Shown here one piece after another: positions 1 through 6,533 of a DNA stretch of 9,913 nucleotides. Within the stretch, counting starts at the first letter, position 1; each line of letters starts with the position of its first letter. The position numbers were made by a program, and so were the translations under genes. This DNA is from Candidatus Zixiibacteriota bacterium (GTDB lineage Bacteria; Zixibacteria; MSB-5A5; GN15; FEB-12). The stretch is from positions 1 to 9,913 of the forward strand of contig QNAD01000043.1 in assembly GCA_003641345.1 (NCBI GenBank). Direction: 5' to 3'. The notes under the pieces are model-generated. The model searched no databases, had not been told where the DNA came from, and was given only the letters and a program-made list of their open reading frames with translations.

Positions 1-103
1 CCTGAATATTTTAATATTTCTTTCATAGGTTGATATATAATAAAATTCTAAGAGTTTTTCAGGTTTTTTTTCATTTATTTCATTTAATAGTCTTCTGTAG
101 GGG

Positions 104-120
104 AGGTTTCGCAGAAACCT
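104..120. repeat. Perfect 7-bp inverted repeat (small hairpin)
   Basis: AGGTTTC (104-110) and GAAACCT (114-120) are exact reverse complements separated by the trinucleotide GCA. An alternative, mutually exclusive pairing also exists: GTAGG (97-101) with CCTAC (118-122). No T-run follows on either strand, so it does not look like an intrinsic terminator. It may belong to a dispersed palindromic repeat or mark the edge of the G+C-rich block to its right; this is inference. Confidence 0.5.
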
Positions 121-200
121 ACTCTTCATTTACCCGTTTTCTTAAAAAGGCAAATCTCTTCGAGACTTTCCCAACTGAGAAGAATAATTATATTCACTAC

Positions 201-307
201 AGGTAGCACACCGCTTGCGGTGTAGTCTTCGTATTCCGTGGGCGGCAGACACCCTCGTCTGTCCCAGCTTTGATGGTAACACGTGGCGCACGAGGACATA
301 CACCACG
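201..307. repeat. G+C-rich block with several short dyads, possible dispersed repeat or structured RNA
   Basis: Three inverted repeats lie close together: ACACCG (208-213) with CGGTGT (218-223) across a 4-nt loop; CAGAC (246-250) with GTCTG (257-261), extendable by GG/CC around a bulged T; and CGTGG (282-286) with CCACG (303-307). The block is well over 50% G+C in a genome of about 35%. This combination suggests an intergenic palindromic repeat (REP or MITE type), a decayed mobile fragment or an unannotated structured RNA. I do not recognise it as tRNA, SRP RNA, 6S RNA, tmRNA or RNase P RNA. Confidence 0.35.
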
Positions 308-374
308 CACAAAAAATTGACAGAACTTTAAATTGGCAGAACCACTCCACTTCGTTTCGGGTTCTTCCCTACGC

Positions 375-1289
375 CTACTTGTTCATCTGTTGCATAAGAA
401 ACAGCATGATAGCTTTTTGAATATGCAGCCTGTTCTCCGCTTCATCAAAAACAACCGATTGTTTTGAGTCTATTACTTCGTCAGTAATTTCCCTTCCTCT
501 TTCAGCCGGAAGACAGTGAAGAACGATTGCGTTCGGGTCAGCATAACTCATAATTTCAGAATTTACCTGGAATTTTTTCAATTTTTCTGCTTTCAAATCA
601 GCCTGAGTTTTTTGTCCCATCGATGCCCACACATCGGTATAAACTACATCGACTCCATCAACAGCTTCTTTGGGATCATCAGAAATTATTATTGTACTGT
701 CCGGATTTGATTTCGCTTTTTTGATAATGTCAGCGTCAGGATGACAATCTTCGGCGGTTCCGATTCTGAATTCAATCGGTATGATAGAAGCCAGATTGAG
801 CCAACTGTTAGTAATGTTATTCCCATCACCAAGATATGCTATTTTATATTTTTCTTTATTTGGTTTATGTTCCATAATAGTAAAATAGTCGCCCAAAATC
901 TGACATGGATGCACCAAATCTGTCAATCCGTTTACGATCGGAACCGAGGCATTTTGAGCTAATTCTTCCACATCTGAATGAGCAAAAGTACGAATCATTA
1001 TCATACCAAGATAACGAGATAAAACCTGTGCGGCATCGGCAATTGATTCTCTCTGTCCAAGTTTGATTTCTTTATCTGTGATATAAACCGGATTTCCACC
1101 CAATTCACTAATACCAACTTCGAAAGAGACTCTGGTTCTCAAAGATTCTTTCATGAAAATACAGGCAACGGATTTTCCGTCTAACGGTTTTGGGGAAATT
1201 TCTTTCTTTTTCATTTTTGCACATAGGTCAAAAACTTCTTTTACTTCCGTTGCAGAAAAATCTGTAATTTGACAAAAAGAACGTGGCAT
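375..1289 (-). CDS. argF: Ornithine carbamoyltransferase
   Basis: Transfers the carbamoyl group of carbamoyl phosphate to ornithine, giving citrulline in cytoplasmic arginine biosynthesis (reversible in arginine catabolism). The 304-residue length is normal. Visible motifs are the carbamoyl-phosphate loop S-L-R-T-R (49-53), HPCQ (127-130), the ornithine-binding DGNN (155-158) followed by SW (162-163), the SMG loop in WASMG (221-225) and HCLP (258-261). The SMG loop separates it from aspartate and from N-acetyl- or N-succinyl-ornithine carbamoyltransferases. The first Thr of the usual S-T-R-T loop is Leu, a variant I believe also occurs in other bacterial OTCs. The ATG is preceded by GGAG with 7-nt spacing. 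No other arg gene is in the window, so biosynthetic versus catabolic use cannot be settled. It is divergent from the porin gene and appears to be a single-gene unit or the last gene of none visible here. Confidence 0.95.
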   Translation of the reverse strand: MPRSFCQITDFSATEVKEVFDLCAKMKKKEISPKPLDGKSVACIFMKESLRTRVSFEVGISELGGNPVYITDKEIKLGQRESIADAAQVLSRYLGMIMIRTFAHSDVEELAQNASVPIVNGLTDLVHPCQILGDYFTIMEHKPNKEKYKIAYLGDGNNITNSWLNLASIIPIEFRIGTAEDCHPDADIIKKAKSNPDSTIIISDDPKEAVDGVDVVYTDVWASMGQKTQADLKAEKLKKFQVNSEIMSYADPNAIVLHCLPAERGREITDEVIDSKQSVVFDEAENRLHIQKAIMLFLMQQMNK

Positions 1290-1328
1290 TTTATTACTCC
1301 AATTATTTGAATTTTATAATTTTCAGGA

Positions 1329-1356
1329 ATAATGTAAGATATTACTTAAATGTCAA
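1329..1356 (-). promoter_or_regulatory. Predicted sigma70-type promoter of argF
   Basis: On the minus strand a perfect -35 TTGACA (1351-1356) is followed after 16 bp by CATTAT (1329-1334), which matches 4 of 6 bases of the -10 consensus. Transcription would start near 1321, leaving a leader of about 32 nt that contains the GGAG ribosome site. A short dyad, TTACTT (1342-1347) / AAGTAA (1355-1360), overlaps the spacer and -35 and could be an operator, although it does not resemble an ArgR box. Confidence 0.5.
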
Positions 1357-1420
1357 GTAAGACATTAAGTTACTAAGGAGAAAATATCAATTTTAACACG
1401 AAAATAATTATTTTTTTATA

Positions 1421-1449
1421 TTGCCACATTTGAAATTAAGATATATTAT
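1421..1449 (+). promoter_or_regulatory. Predicted sigma70-type promoter of the porin gene
   Basis: TTGCCA (1421-1426, 5/6 match to TTGACA) and TATTAT (1444-1449, 5/6 match to TATAAT) are separated by the optimal 17 bp. The start site would be near 1456, giving an untranslated leader of about 70 nt before the ATG at 1528. The A- and T-rich stretch just upstream (about 1381-1420) could act as an UP element. Confidence 0.6.
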
Positions 1450-1517
1450 CTCAATAGTTTAGTTAAACTGGATTAAATGGATGAATACTTAAATTTTAAC
1501 ATTTTATTAAACTACAA

Positions 1518-1523
1518 AGGAGG
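1518..1523 (+). promoter_or_regulatory. Strong ribosome binding site fixing the porin start
   Basis: AGGAGG lies 4 nt before the ATG at 1528. An in-frame ATG also occurs at 1477, but it has no comparable site and would put 17 non-signal residues ahead of an obvious signal peptide. The downstream ATG is therefore taken as the true start. Confidence 0.85.
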
Positions 1524-1527
1524 TAGT

Positions 1528-2817
1528 ATGAAATCATTTGTTAAGTATTTGTTGGTATTAGTTTTAATGTTAACTTTTGCCGTACCGGTTATAGCCGATT
1601 CCGAGGTAGAAGTTACGGGTCAAGTTAGAGTCAGAGGCGAAATGCAAAGAAAAAGCTTTGACGCAAACAACGACCATTTTCAAGATTTCACTATGATGCG
1701 TTCAAGAATTAATATTAAAGCAAAAGTTGATAATAATGCTTATGCTTTTGTACAATTTCAGGACAGTAGAACTTTTGGTGATTATACCCAATTTGGCGAT
1801 ATACAGTCATCGGGATTAAACGATGGTAAAAATGTCGATATGCATCAGGCTTATATAGAAGCAACTATCTGGGACAATGATGAAAAATATATCGGCTTTA
1901 AAGGTGGACGTTTTGAATTCAACTGGGGCAGTCAAAGACTTTTAGGATCTGTTGATTGGCATAATGTCGGACGTTCATGGGAAGGTGGAATGCTTTGGTA
2001 CAAGGCTGACGATTACACTTTTACCCTTGCTACTCTAAAAGCTTTGGAGTTAAATGATACTGATTATAATCGTGATTTTGATATTTATGCTGGTCTTTTA
2101 AATTTAAAAGAACTCAATTTGGACCTAATGGCACTTTACGAATTAGATTCAGACACAACAGCCCTTGCCACAGATATCAAATCATTAAAACGGTGGACTT
2201 TTGCCGGATATTATACTCGCGAGTATAATCAATTCACATTTGATCTTGATTTTGCTTATCAAACCGGCAACATGCCAGATACAAGAATAACACCAGCTCC
2301 TGTACCAAACTCTTCCGAATTTGATATTGCCGCTTACATGGTTGCTTTCGAAGTTGGCTATGACTTAGAAAACGATTATAACGGCACATTTGCTTTTGGT
2401 ATTGATTTAGCTTCCGGAGATGATGATTTGACAGATTCGGATTACAAGGTTTTTGATGACCTCTATTATACAGGCCATAAATTTAATGGCTATATGGATT
2501 ATTTCTTACATGGTGGTCCTAATGGCTTGATGAATCTTTATGCAAAAGCCGGATTTGATATTACCGATGGTTGGCGGATAGGTGGTAATTTCCACATTTT
2601 CCGTTCCGCTGAAGATTACGTCAGCAATTTTGATGGAACACTAACCAAGAGTATCGGTTCTGAATTTGATTTAACGGTATCCACGACCAGAATTAAAGGC
2701 ATCAATATGAAATGGGGTGCCTCAATGTTTATAGCTAACGATGATTATGCTGGAAATACTGATGACGCTAAACAATCCGGTTTCTGGATTTACGAACAAA
2801 CAACTATCAATTTCTAA
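1528..2817 (+). CDS. Outer-membrane beta-barrel porin, alginate-export-like family
   Basis: A 429-residue protein predicted to sit in the outer membrane as a diffusion channel. It begins with a Sec signal peptide: Lys at 2 and 6, a hydrophobic core about 7-19, and a likely cleavage site after Val-Ile-Ala at 23. The rest is rich in aromatic, Asp, Gly and Asn residues with alternating strands. It ends in Phe within a Y-x-x-T-x-I-x-F strand, the usual C-terminal signal for barrel insertion by BAM. The stretch HQAYIEA (106-112), GGRFEFNWGSQRLLGSVDW (126-144) and VGRSWEGG (147-154) matches the pattern I know from alginate-export/AlgE-like porins. The substrate cannot be read from sequence; similar proteins are general porins and not alginate-specific. 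It has its own promoter and terminator, so is probably a single-gene unit. Confidence 0.8.
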   Translation: MKSFVKYLLVLVLMLTFAVPVIADSEVEVTGQVRVRGEMQRKSFDANNDHFQDFTMMRSRINIKAKVDNNAYAFVQFQDSRTFGDYTQFGDIQSSGLNDGKNVDMHQAYIEATIWDNDEKYIGFKGGRFEFNWGSQRLLGSVDWHNVGRSWEGGMLWYKADDYTFTLATLKALELNDTDYNRDFDIYAGLLNLKELNLDLMALYELDSDTTALATDIKSLKRWTFAGYYTREYNQFTFDLDFAYQTGNMPDTRITPAPVPNSSEFDIAAYMVAFEVGYDLENDYNGTFAFGIDLASGDDDLTDSDYKVFDDLYYTGHKFNGYMDYFLHGGPNGLMNLYAKAGFDITDGWRIGGNFHIFRSAEDYVSNFDGTLTKSIGSEFDLTVSTTRIKGINMKWGASMFIANDDYAGNTDDAKQSGFWIYEQTTINF

Positions 2818-2832
2818 AATTTATATCTTAAT

Positions 2833-2864
2833 AAAAAAGGCTGAGAATTTCTCAGCCTTTTTTT
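2833..2864 (+). terminator. Intrinsic terminator after the porin gene
   Basis: Thirteen perfectly paired bases, AAAAAAGGCTGAG (2833-2845) with its complement (2851-2863), close a 5-nt loop and run straight into seven T (2858-2864). It starts 15 nt after the porin stop codon. The A6 on the left arm makes it potentially active on the minus strand too, although no minus-strand gene reads into it. Confidence 0.93.
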
Positions 2865-2921
2865 ATCAACAAAACCAATAACTGACATTTTCAGACAATC
2901 TTCTTTATCCTAAAACAAAAC

Positions 2922-2949
2922 TTGATTATTGAAACCGACTTCTTATTAT
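2922..2949 (+). promoter_or_regulatory. Possible promoter of the LiaF-like gene
   Basis: TTGATT (2922-2927) and TATTAT (2944-2949) are spaced by 16 bp. They lie between the porin terminator and the ATG at 2983, giving a leader of about 27 nt. An alternative -35 TTGAAA at 2929-2934 pairs less well with TATTAA at 2954-2959 (19-bp spacer). The strong terminator upstream makes a separate promoter likely, but the exact hexamers are uncertain. Confidence 0.4.
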
Positions 2950-2982
2950 TACGTATTAATAATTGGAAATGGAATTATAATT

Positions 2983-3642
2983 ATGAGTGCTGGTAAAATT
3001 ACATTTGGACTGATACTTATCTTAGTTGGGTTTATCCTGCTTGGAAATAGCCTCGATTTTTTTGATTTCGATGCCGGTGATGTTATTAGATTTCTACTTC
3101 CATTTATTTTCATTGGCCTGGGCATTAAACTTATTATCAAAAAGAAACGTGAAGAAGAAAAACTTCGAGAAACTTTTGCTTCCCAACAAGCCGGCCAATC
3201 AACTTCTACAACTTCCAATAATAACTCTTCCAAAACATCAAAAGCATCTGAAGCCCCTCATCGGGAAGGTAATAAGTTGAAATTCAGTAAAATCCTCGGA
3301 GATATGTATATCAATTTCAGCAATCAACCATTGGAGAATATAGATATTTCGTGTGGTATCGGAGATTTAGAAATCAAAACCGAAGGCGGCAAACTATCAC
3401 AGGGACTTAACCGAATTATTATATCAGGCTTTATTGGTGATATTAGAATATTTATTCCTAAAACAATACCAAACTTTGTCCAATGTTCAAATTTCATTGG
3501 GGATATTGATATGAGTGGTCGTCGCTCAGAAGGATTCAATAATAACATTGAGCATTGTTCCGATGACTACAATAGTGCAGAATCAAAACTATTTATTCAA
3601 GTCAACAGTTTTATCGGTGATGTCCGCATTTATCACGTTTGA
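2983..3642 (+). CDS. LiaF-like membrane protein (cell-wall-active antibiotic response domain)
   Basis: A 219-residue protein. Two N-terminal membrane helices (about 5-21 and 33-52) end in a basic K-K-K-R stretch (53-56). A low-complexity Ser/Thr/Asn/Lys linker (about 66-93) leads to a soluble C-terminal domain from residue 98. That domain carries five G-D turns (106, 127, 152, 173, 212), each flanked by alternating hydrophobic residues, e.g. F-I-G-D-I-R-I. This matches the LiaF/DUF2154-type C-terminal domain, here probably a stacked beta structure. In Firmicutes LiaF restrains the LiaRS envelope-stress system, but no such genes are nearby, so the function here is unknown; envelope sensing is a guess. 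I chose the ATG at 2983 because the in-frame TTG at 2929 lies in the likely promoter and would add 18 residues unlike family starts. No strong Shine-Dalgarno is visible. It converges with hslU 4 bp away. Confidence 0.72.
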   Translation: MSAGKITFGLILILVGFILLGNSLDFFDFDAGDVIRFLLPFIFIGLGIKLIIKKKREEEKLRETFASQQAGQSTSTTSNNNSSKTSKASEAPHREGNKLKFSKILGDMYINFSNQPLENIDISCGIGDLEIKTEGGKLSQGLNRIIISGFIGDIRIFIPKTIPNFVQCSNFIGDIDMSGRRSEGFNNNIEHCSDDYNSAESKLFIQVNSFIGDVRIYHV

Positions 3643-3646
3643 TATT

Positions 3647-4996
3647 TTACAATATATACCGGCTCAAATCCTCATTTTCAATTATCTCAGATAATGTCTC
3701 ATTTACCATTTTAACAGTAATATTCAGTTTCTTTTTAGATTTTGGGGGTTCAAAAAGAATATCTTCCAGTAATGTGGTCAAAACCGTATGAAGTCTTCTG
3801 GCACCAATATTTTCAGTCTCTCTATTTATCTGTTCTGCAAACTCCGCTATTTTCTTAATCGCTTTTGGCATAAAATCTAATTTTACACCTTCGGTAGCCA
3901 AAAGAGCTTTATATTGTTTTACAAGAGATGCTTCTGGTTCTACAAGAATTCTTTCAAAATCTTCCGATGTCAACGAATCCAACTCTACCCGAATAGGAAA
4001 CCTTCCTTGTAACTCAGGAATTAAATCCGAAGGTTTCGATGAATGAAAGGCACCGGCGGCAATAAATAAAATATGATCGGTTCTGACCAAACCATATTTT
4101 GTCATAACACCACATCCCTCAACAATTGGCAAAATATCCCGCTGTACACCTTCCCTGCTTACATCCGGACCGGTACGGGAATCATTTCCAACGATTTTAT
4201 CAATTTCATCAACAAAAACAATTCCTGCTTCCTGCACCCGCTCTAAAGCATCGGCAATGACTTCATCCATATTAACAAGTTTATTCAATTCCTGACTATA
4301 AAGAAAATTTCTGGCATCCTTGATTGTCATTTTTCGTCGTTTAGTTTTCTGTGGAATTAATCCTGAAAGCATATCCTGAAAATTCACACCCAATTCTTCC
4401 ATACCCATTGGAGAAAAAATTTCAACTACCGGAGACTGATTCTGGGGAGCGTCAATTTCAATTTCTCGGTTGTCGAGCTTGCCTGCTAATAATTTTTCTC
4501 TTAATTTTTCTCTTGTTTTTGATATACTGTTTCTATCTGCTTCTTTAAGTTCATTTTTTTGGGTTCGTTTTGGAGCAGGCATTAGAAGTAAATCAAGCAA
4601 TCTTTCGGTAACATTTGCATTTGCTTTTTCTTGCAATTTTTTTGATTTTTCAGTTTTAATCATATTGATGGCAGTATCCATCAAATCACGAACCATAGAT
4701 TCAACATCCCTGCCAACATATCCGACTTCCGTAAACTTTGATGCTTCTACTTTAATAAACGGAGCTTGTGCTAAATCAGCCAGGCGACGTGCAATCTCAG
4801 TTTTACCAACTCCGGTCGGACCAATCATGATTATATTATTGGGAATAATTTCTTTGCGAATTTCTTCAGGACTGTTGCTTCTTCGCCATCTATTTCTCAA
4901 GGCAATTCCTACAGATTTTTTGGCGTTGTCCTGTCCTATAACATATTTATTTAGGTATTCAACTATTTCTTTTGGGGTAGGGTAATTATTGTTCAT
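3647..4996 (-). CDS. hslU: HslU, ATPase subunit of the HslVU (ClpYQ) protease
   Basis: A AAA+ unfoldase of 449 residues that forms a hexamer, unfolds proteins with ATP and feeds them into HslV in the cytoplasm. The N-terminus shows the family pattern P-T-P-K-E-I-V (6-12) and V-I-G-Q (19-22). Walker A is GPTGVGKT (59-66), the pore loop GYVGR (92-96) and Walker B IVFVDEID (259-266). The putative arginine-finger region is GRFPIR (331-336) and sensor 2 is GARRLHT (398-404). The intermediate I-domain occupies about 110-225. The tail EDLSRYIL is the conserved segment that docks into HslV. Length is typical. The start codon directly follows the hslV stop (TAA|ATG) with only a weak GGAAA upstream, so translation is probably coupled to hslV. 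It is the last gene of its unit; no terminator hairpin is visible after it. Confidence 0.97.
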   Translation of the reverse strand: MNNNYPTPKEIVEYLNKYVIGQDNAKKSVGIALRNRWRRSNSPEEIRKEIIPNNIIMIGPTGVGKTEIARRLADLAQAPFIKVEASKFTEVGYVGRDVESMVRDLMDTAINMIKTEKSKKLQEKANANVTERLLDLLLMPAPKRTQKNELKEADRNSISKTREKLREKLLAGKLDNREIEIDAPQNQSPVVEIFSPMGMEELGVNFQDMLSGLIPQKTKRRKMTIKDARNFLYSQELNKLVNMDEVIADALERVQEAGIVFVDEIDKIVGNDSRTGPDVSREGVQRDILPIVEGCGVMTKYGLVRTDHILFIAAGAFHSSKPSDLIPELQGRFPIRVELDSLTSEDFERILVEPEASLVKQYKALLATEGVKLDFMPKAIKKIAEFAEQINRETENIGARRLHTVLTTLLEDILFEPPKSKKKLNITVKMVNETLSEIIENEDLSRYIL

Positions 4997-5530
4997 TTAT
5001 AATGTTTCCACTTTTATATTATGGTTAGTATAGACACAAATATCAGCGGCAATCTTAATAGATTCCCTGGCTATTTTTTCAGCTGTCATTTTTGGATCGG
5101 CTATTTTAAAGGCTCGTGCAGCGGCTAATGCAAATGTTCCTCCAGAACCAATTGCCACAATTCCATCATCAGGTTCAATAACATCACCGGTACCACTTAC
5201 AAGGAAAATATGTTTTTTGTCGGCAACGGCTATTATAGCTTCCAGATTTTTCAGCATCTTATCTGTTCGCCACTCTTTAGCAAGTTCCACTGCCGCTTTA
5301 GTCAGATTGCCAGAATACTCATCTATTTTTTTTTCAAGCAGTTCATATAATGCCAAAGCATCGGCGGCTGTTCCGGCAAATCCTGCAATAATTTTATCTT
5401 CATACATTGGTCTGATTTTAACGGCATTACCTTTAAGAACGGTATCATCGTAAGACACCTGTCCATCACCAGCCATAGCCGCCTGACCCTTATGTATTAA
5501 ACCTATAATTGTTGTGGCGTGATATTTCAT
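4997..5530 (-). CDS. hslV: HslV, proteolytic subunit of the HslVU (ClpYQ) protease
   Basis: A 177-residue proteasome-beta-like threonine peptidase that forms a double hexameric chamber capped by HslU. Aligning to known HslV places the catalytic N-terminal Thr at residue 6, after a short M-K-Y-H-A leader, so the five residues must be removed to free it. The supporting residues fit: D22 and K38 match mature Asp17 and Lys33. The family motif GDGQV (21-25), the G-F-A-G segment, the K-E-W-R-T-D segment and G-S-G-G are all present. The start is fixed by TAAGGAGAATC directly before the ATG; the TAA there is the stop codon of xerC, so the ribosome site overlaps the end of xerC, 8 nt upstream. Co-transcribed with xerC and hslU. 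Confidence 0.97.
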   Translation of the reverse strand: MKYHATTIIGLIHKGQAAMAGDGQVSYDDTVLKGNAVKIRPMYEDKIIAGFAGTAADALALYELLEKKIDEYSGNLTKAAVELAKEWRTDKMLKNLEAIIAVADKKHIFLVSGTGDVIEPDDGIVAIGSGGTFALAAARAFKIADPKMTAEKIARESIKIAADICVYTNHNIKVETL

Positions 5531-5538
5531 GATTCTCC

Positions 5539-6450
5539 TTATTTTTTTGAACCGGACCTTGGATGTGCTGACTTATAAACTTTCTTCATCGATTCCGCAG
5601 TAATATGAGTATATTTTTGAGTAGTAGATAATGACGAATGACCTAATATTTCTTTTATCAAAATCAGGTCAGCACCATTTTCTAAAAGATGCGTAGCAAA
5701 CGAATGTCTTAAAGTATGAGGCGTGAAATCCAATCCGGCAATTTTCCCATATTTTTTCACGATTCTATCTACTGATCGTACTGATAATTTATTTCCAATT
5801 TTGTTAAGAAACAGAACTGTATTGGATATATTTTTAGTCTCTGTGAATTGTTTCCGTTTATCAAGATAAAGCTTAAGGTCATTTAATGTTGTTTCACCTA
5901 ACGGCACTTGTCTGATTTTATTCCCTTTACCCGTAACGGTAATTATTCCCGAATTCATTTCAATATCTTCAATTTTTATCTTAGCTATTTCTTCTCGTCG
6001 GATGCCGGTAGCATAAAGAATAGAAACAATAAGAAAATCACGGGAAAATTGATAGGTTTTTGATTTGTCAATCATAACAGTACTATCAAACAGTGATGAT
6101 GCTTCTTCCTGTGATAAAAATTCCGGTAGTTTCGATGAAAATTTAATTCTGGGAAGTTTAAAAATATACGGTTTGAATTTATTATTACTATTCATAAATT
6201 TCTGAAATGAAGAAATAGATGAAATGATTCTTGCTATAGACCTATTGCTCAGTTTTTTTGATTTTTCACGAAGATATATGCGTAATAATAAAGGGTCATT
6301 TTTTTTCAATGAAGGTGATTCAATATATTTTTGTTCAAGAAATTTAACCCAATCGGATAATTCTCGAATGTAGGATTTGATTGTATTTACAGAATAAGAT
6401 TTTTCTGTAGAAATATATTTTTTATATTCTTTTAACGCTTTATTCAACAT
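5539..6450 (-). CDS. xerC: Tyrosine recombinase of the XerC/XerD family
   Basis: A 303-residue site-specific recombinase, expected to resolve chromosome dimers at a dif site with a second or the same Xer protein. The N-terminal SAM-like core-binding domain spans about 1-90 and the catalytic domain about 110-295. All catalytic residues are visible: R151 (in A-T-G-I-R-R), K175 (T-G-K-G), H245 and R248 (H-T-L-R-H), H271 (L-G-H) and nucleophile Y280. The tail A-H-P-R-S-G (295-300) is typical of XerC/D. Its position directly before hslVU is that of xerC/codV in many bacteria, hence the symbol, but sequence alone does not separate XerC from XerD. The ATG lacks a usable Shine-Dalgarno site and lies 6 nt from a predicted -10 box, suggesting a leaderless message. 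No dif site was recognised in the window. Confidence 0.92.
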   Translation of the reverse strand: MLNKALKEYKKYISTEKSYSVNTIKSYIRELSDWVKFLEQKYIESPSLKKNDPLLLRIYLREKSKKLSNRSIARIISSISSFQKFMNSNNKFKPYIFKLPRIKFSSKLPEFLSQEEASSLFDSTVMIDKSKTYQFSRDFLIVSILYATGIRREEIAKIKIEDIEMNSGIITVTGKGNKIRQVPLGETTLNDLKLYLDKRKQFTETKNISNTVLFLNKIGNKLSVRSVDRIVKKYGKIAGLDFTPHTLRHSFATHLLENGADLILIKEILGHSSLSTTQKYTHITAESMKKVYKSAHPRSGSKK

Positions 6451-6456
6451 GCCTGA

Positions 6457-6485
6457 ATCATATCAAAAAAAAACCACTCAGTCAA
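6457..6485 (-). promoter_or_regulatory. Predicted near-consensus promoter of xerC-hslV-hslU, overlapping the topA terminator
   Basis: On the minus strand TTGACT (6480-6485, 5/6) and TATGAT (6457-6462, 5/6) are separated by exactly 17 bp. Only six bases, TCAGGC, lie between the -10 box and the xerC ATG, so the normal start site falls on or beside the A of ATG. The -35 overlaps the loop-proximal end of the topA terminator stem and the spacer contains its T-tract. Confidence 0.6.
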
Positions 6486-6516
6486 CCGGCATTATTTATT
6501 AGTAACTGAGTGGTTT
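6465..6516 (-). terminator. Intrinsic terminator of the yicC-gmk-rpoZ-topA unit
   Basis: Reading the minus strand, a perfect 12-bp stem, AAACCACTCAGT (6516-6505 region) with its complement (6482-6471), closes a 22-nt loop. It is followed by an uninterrupted run of nine T that includes the end of the stem (plus-strand A at 6465-6473). It begins 17 nt after the topA stop codon. The loop is longer than usual, but the stem and T-tract are strong. Confidence 0.88.
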
Positions 6517-6533
6517 AAATTTATAGTCTATAT

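Larger units (their letters stand above)
1..374. other. Intergenic region downstream of argF, no supported gene
   Basis: No credible coding region is present. The first ~100 bases are very AT-rich. The plus-strand frame open from base 1 stops at 31-33 after ten codons, too little to identify a gene. A minus-strand reading frame at 126-350 is open for 74 codons, but its translation is rich in Cys and Trp, resembles no family I know and has no Shine-Dalgarno site, so I treat it as chance. The stretch about 200-310 is clearly richer in G+C than the rest of the window and is full of short inverted repeats, listed separately. No T-tract terminator for argF is evident here. Confidence 0.6.

Noticed and set aside
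1..71. CCTGAA (1-6) / TTCAGG (58-63) followed by eight T as a terminator
   Set aside because: A 6-bp stem with a 51-nt loop is not convincing; a better partner might lie left of the window, which cannot be seen.
126..350. 74-codon minus-strand open frame downstream of argF
   Set aside because: No ribosome site, odd composition rich in Cys and Trp, no family resemblance, and it overlaps the hairpin-rich block; most likely chance.
1308..1325. TGAA-N10-TTCA palindrome upstream of argF as an ArgR box
   Set aside because: The half-sites are 10 bases apart, where the E. coli ARG box has 6, and the flanks do not fit.
1477..1527. Upstream ATG extending the porin by 17 residues
   Set aside because: The ATG at 1528 has a perfect AGGAGG and starts a clean signal peptide; the extension would bury it.
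2929..2982. TTG start extending the LiaF-like protein by 18 residues
   Set aside because: It overlaps the likely promoter, lacks a ribosome site and adds residues unlike LiaF-family starts.
2865..2982. Small gene or RNA between porin terminator and the LiaF-like gene
   Set aside because: No start codon with a ribosome site and no stable structure; only a plausible promoter is seen.
4470..4985. 171-codon plus-strand open frame inside hslU
   Set aside because: It lies wholly antisense to the well-supported hslU; its Ser/Leu/Phe-rich translation is typical of a shadow of the real gene.
6451..6533. dif-like site next to xerC
   Set aside because: The inverted repeat here is explained by the topA terminator; no pair of Xer arm motifs around a 6-8 bp centre was recognised.
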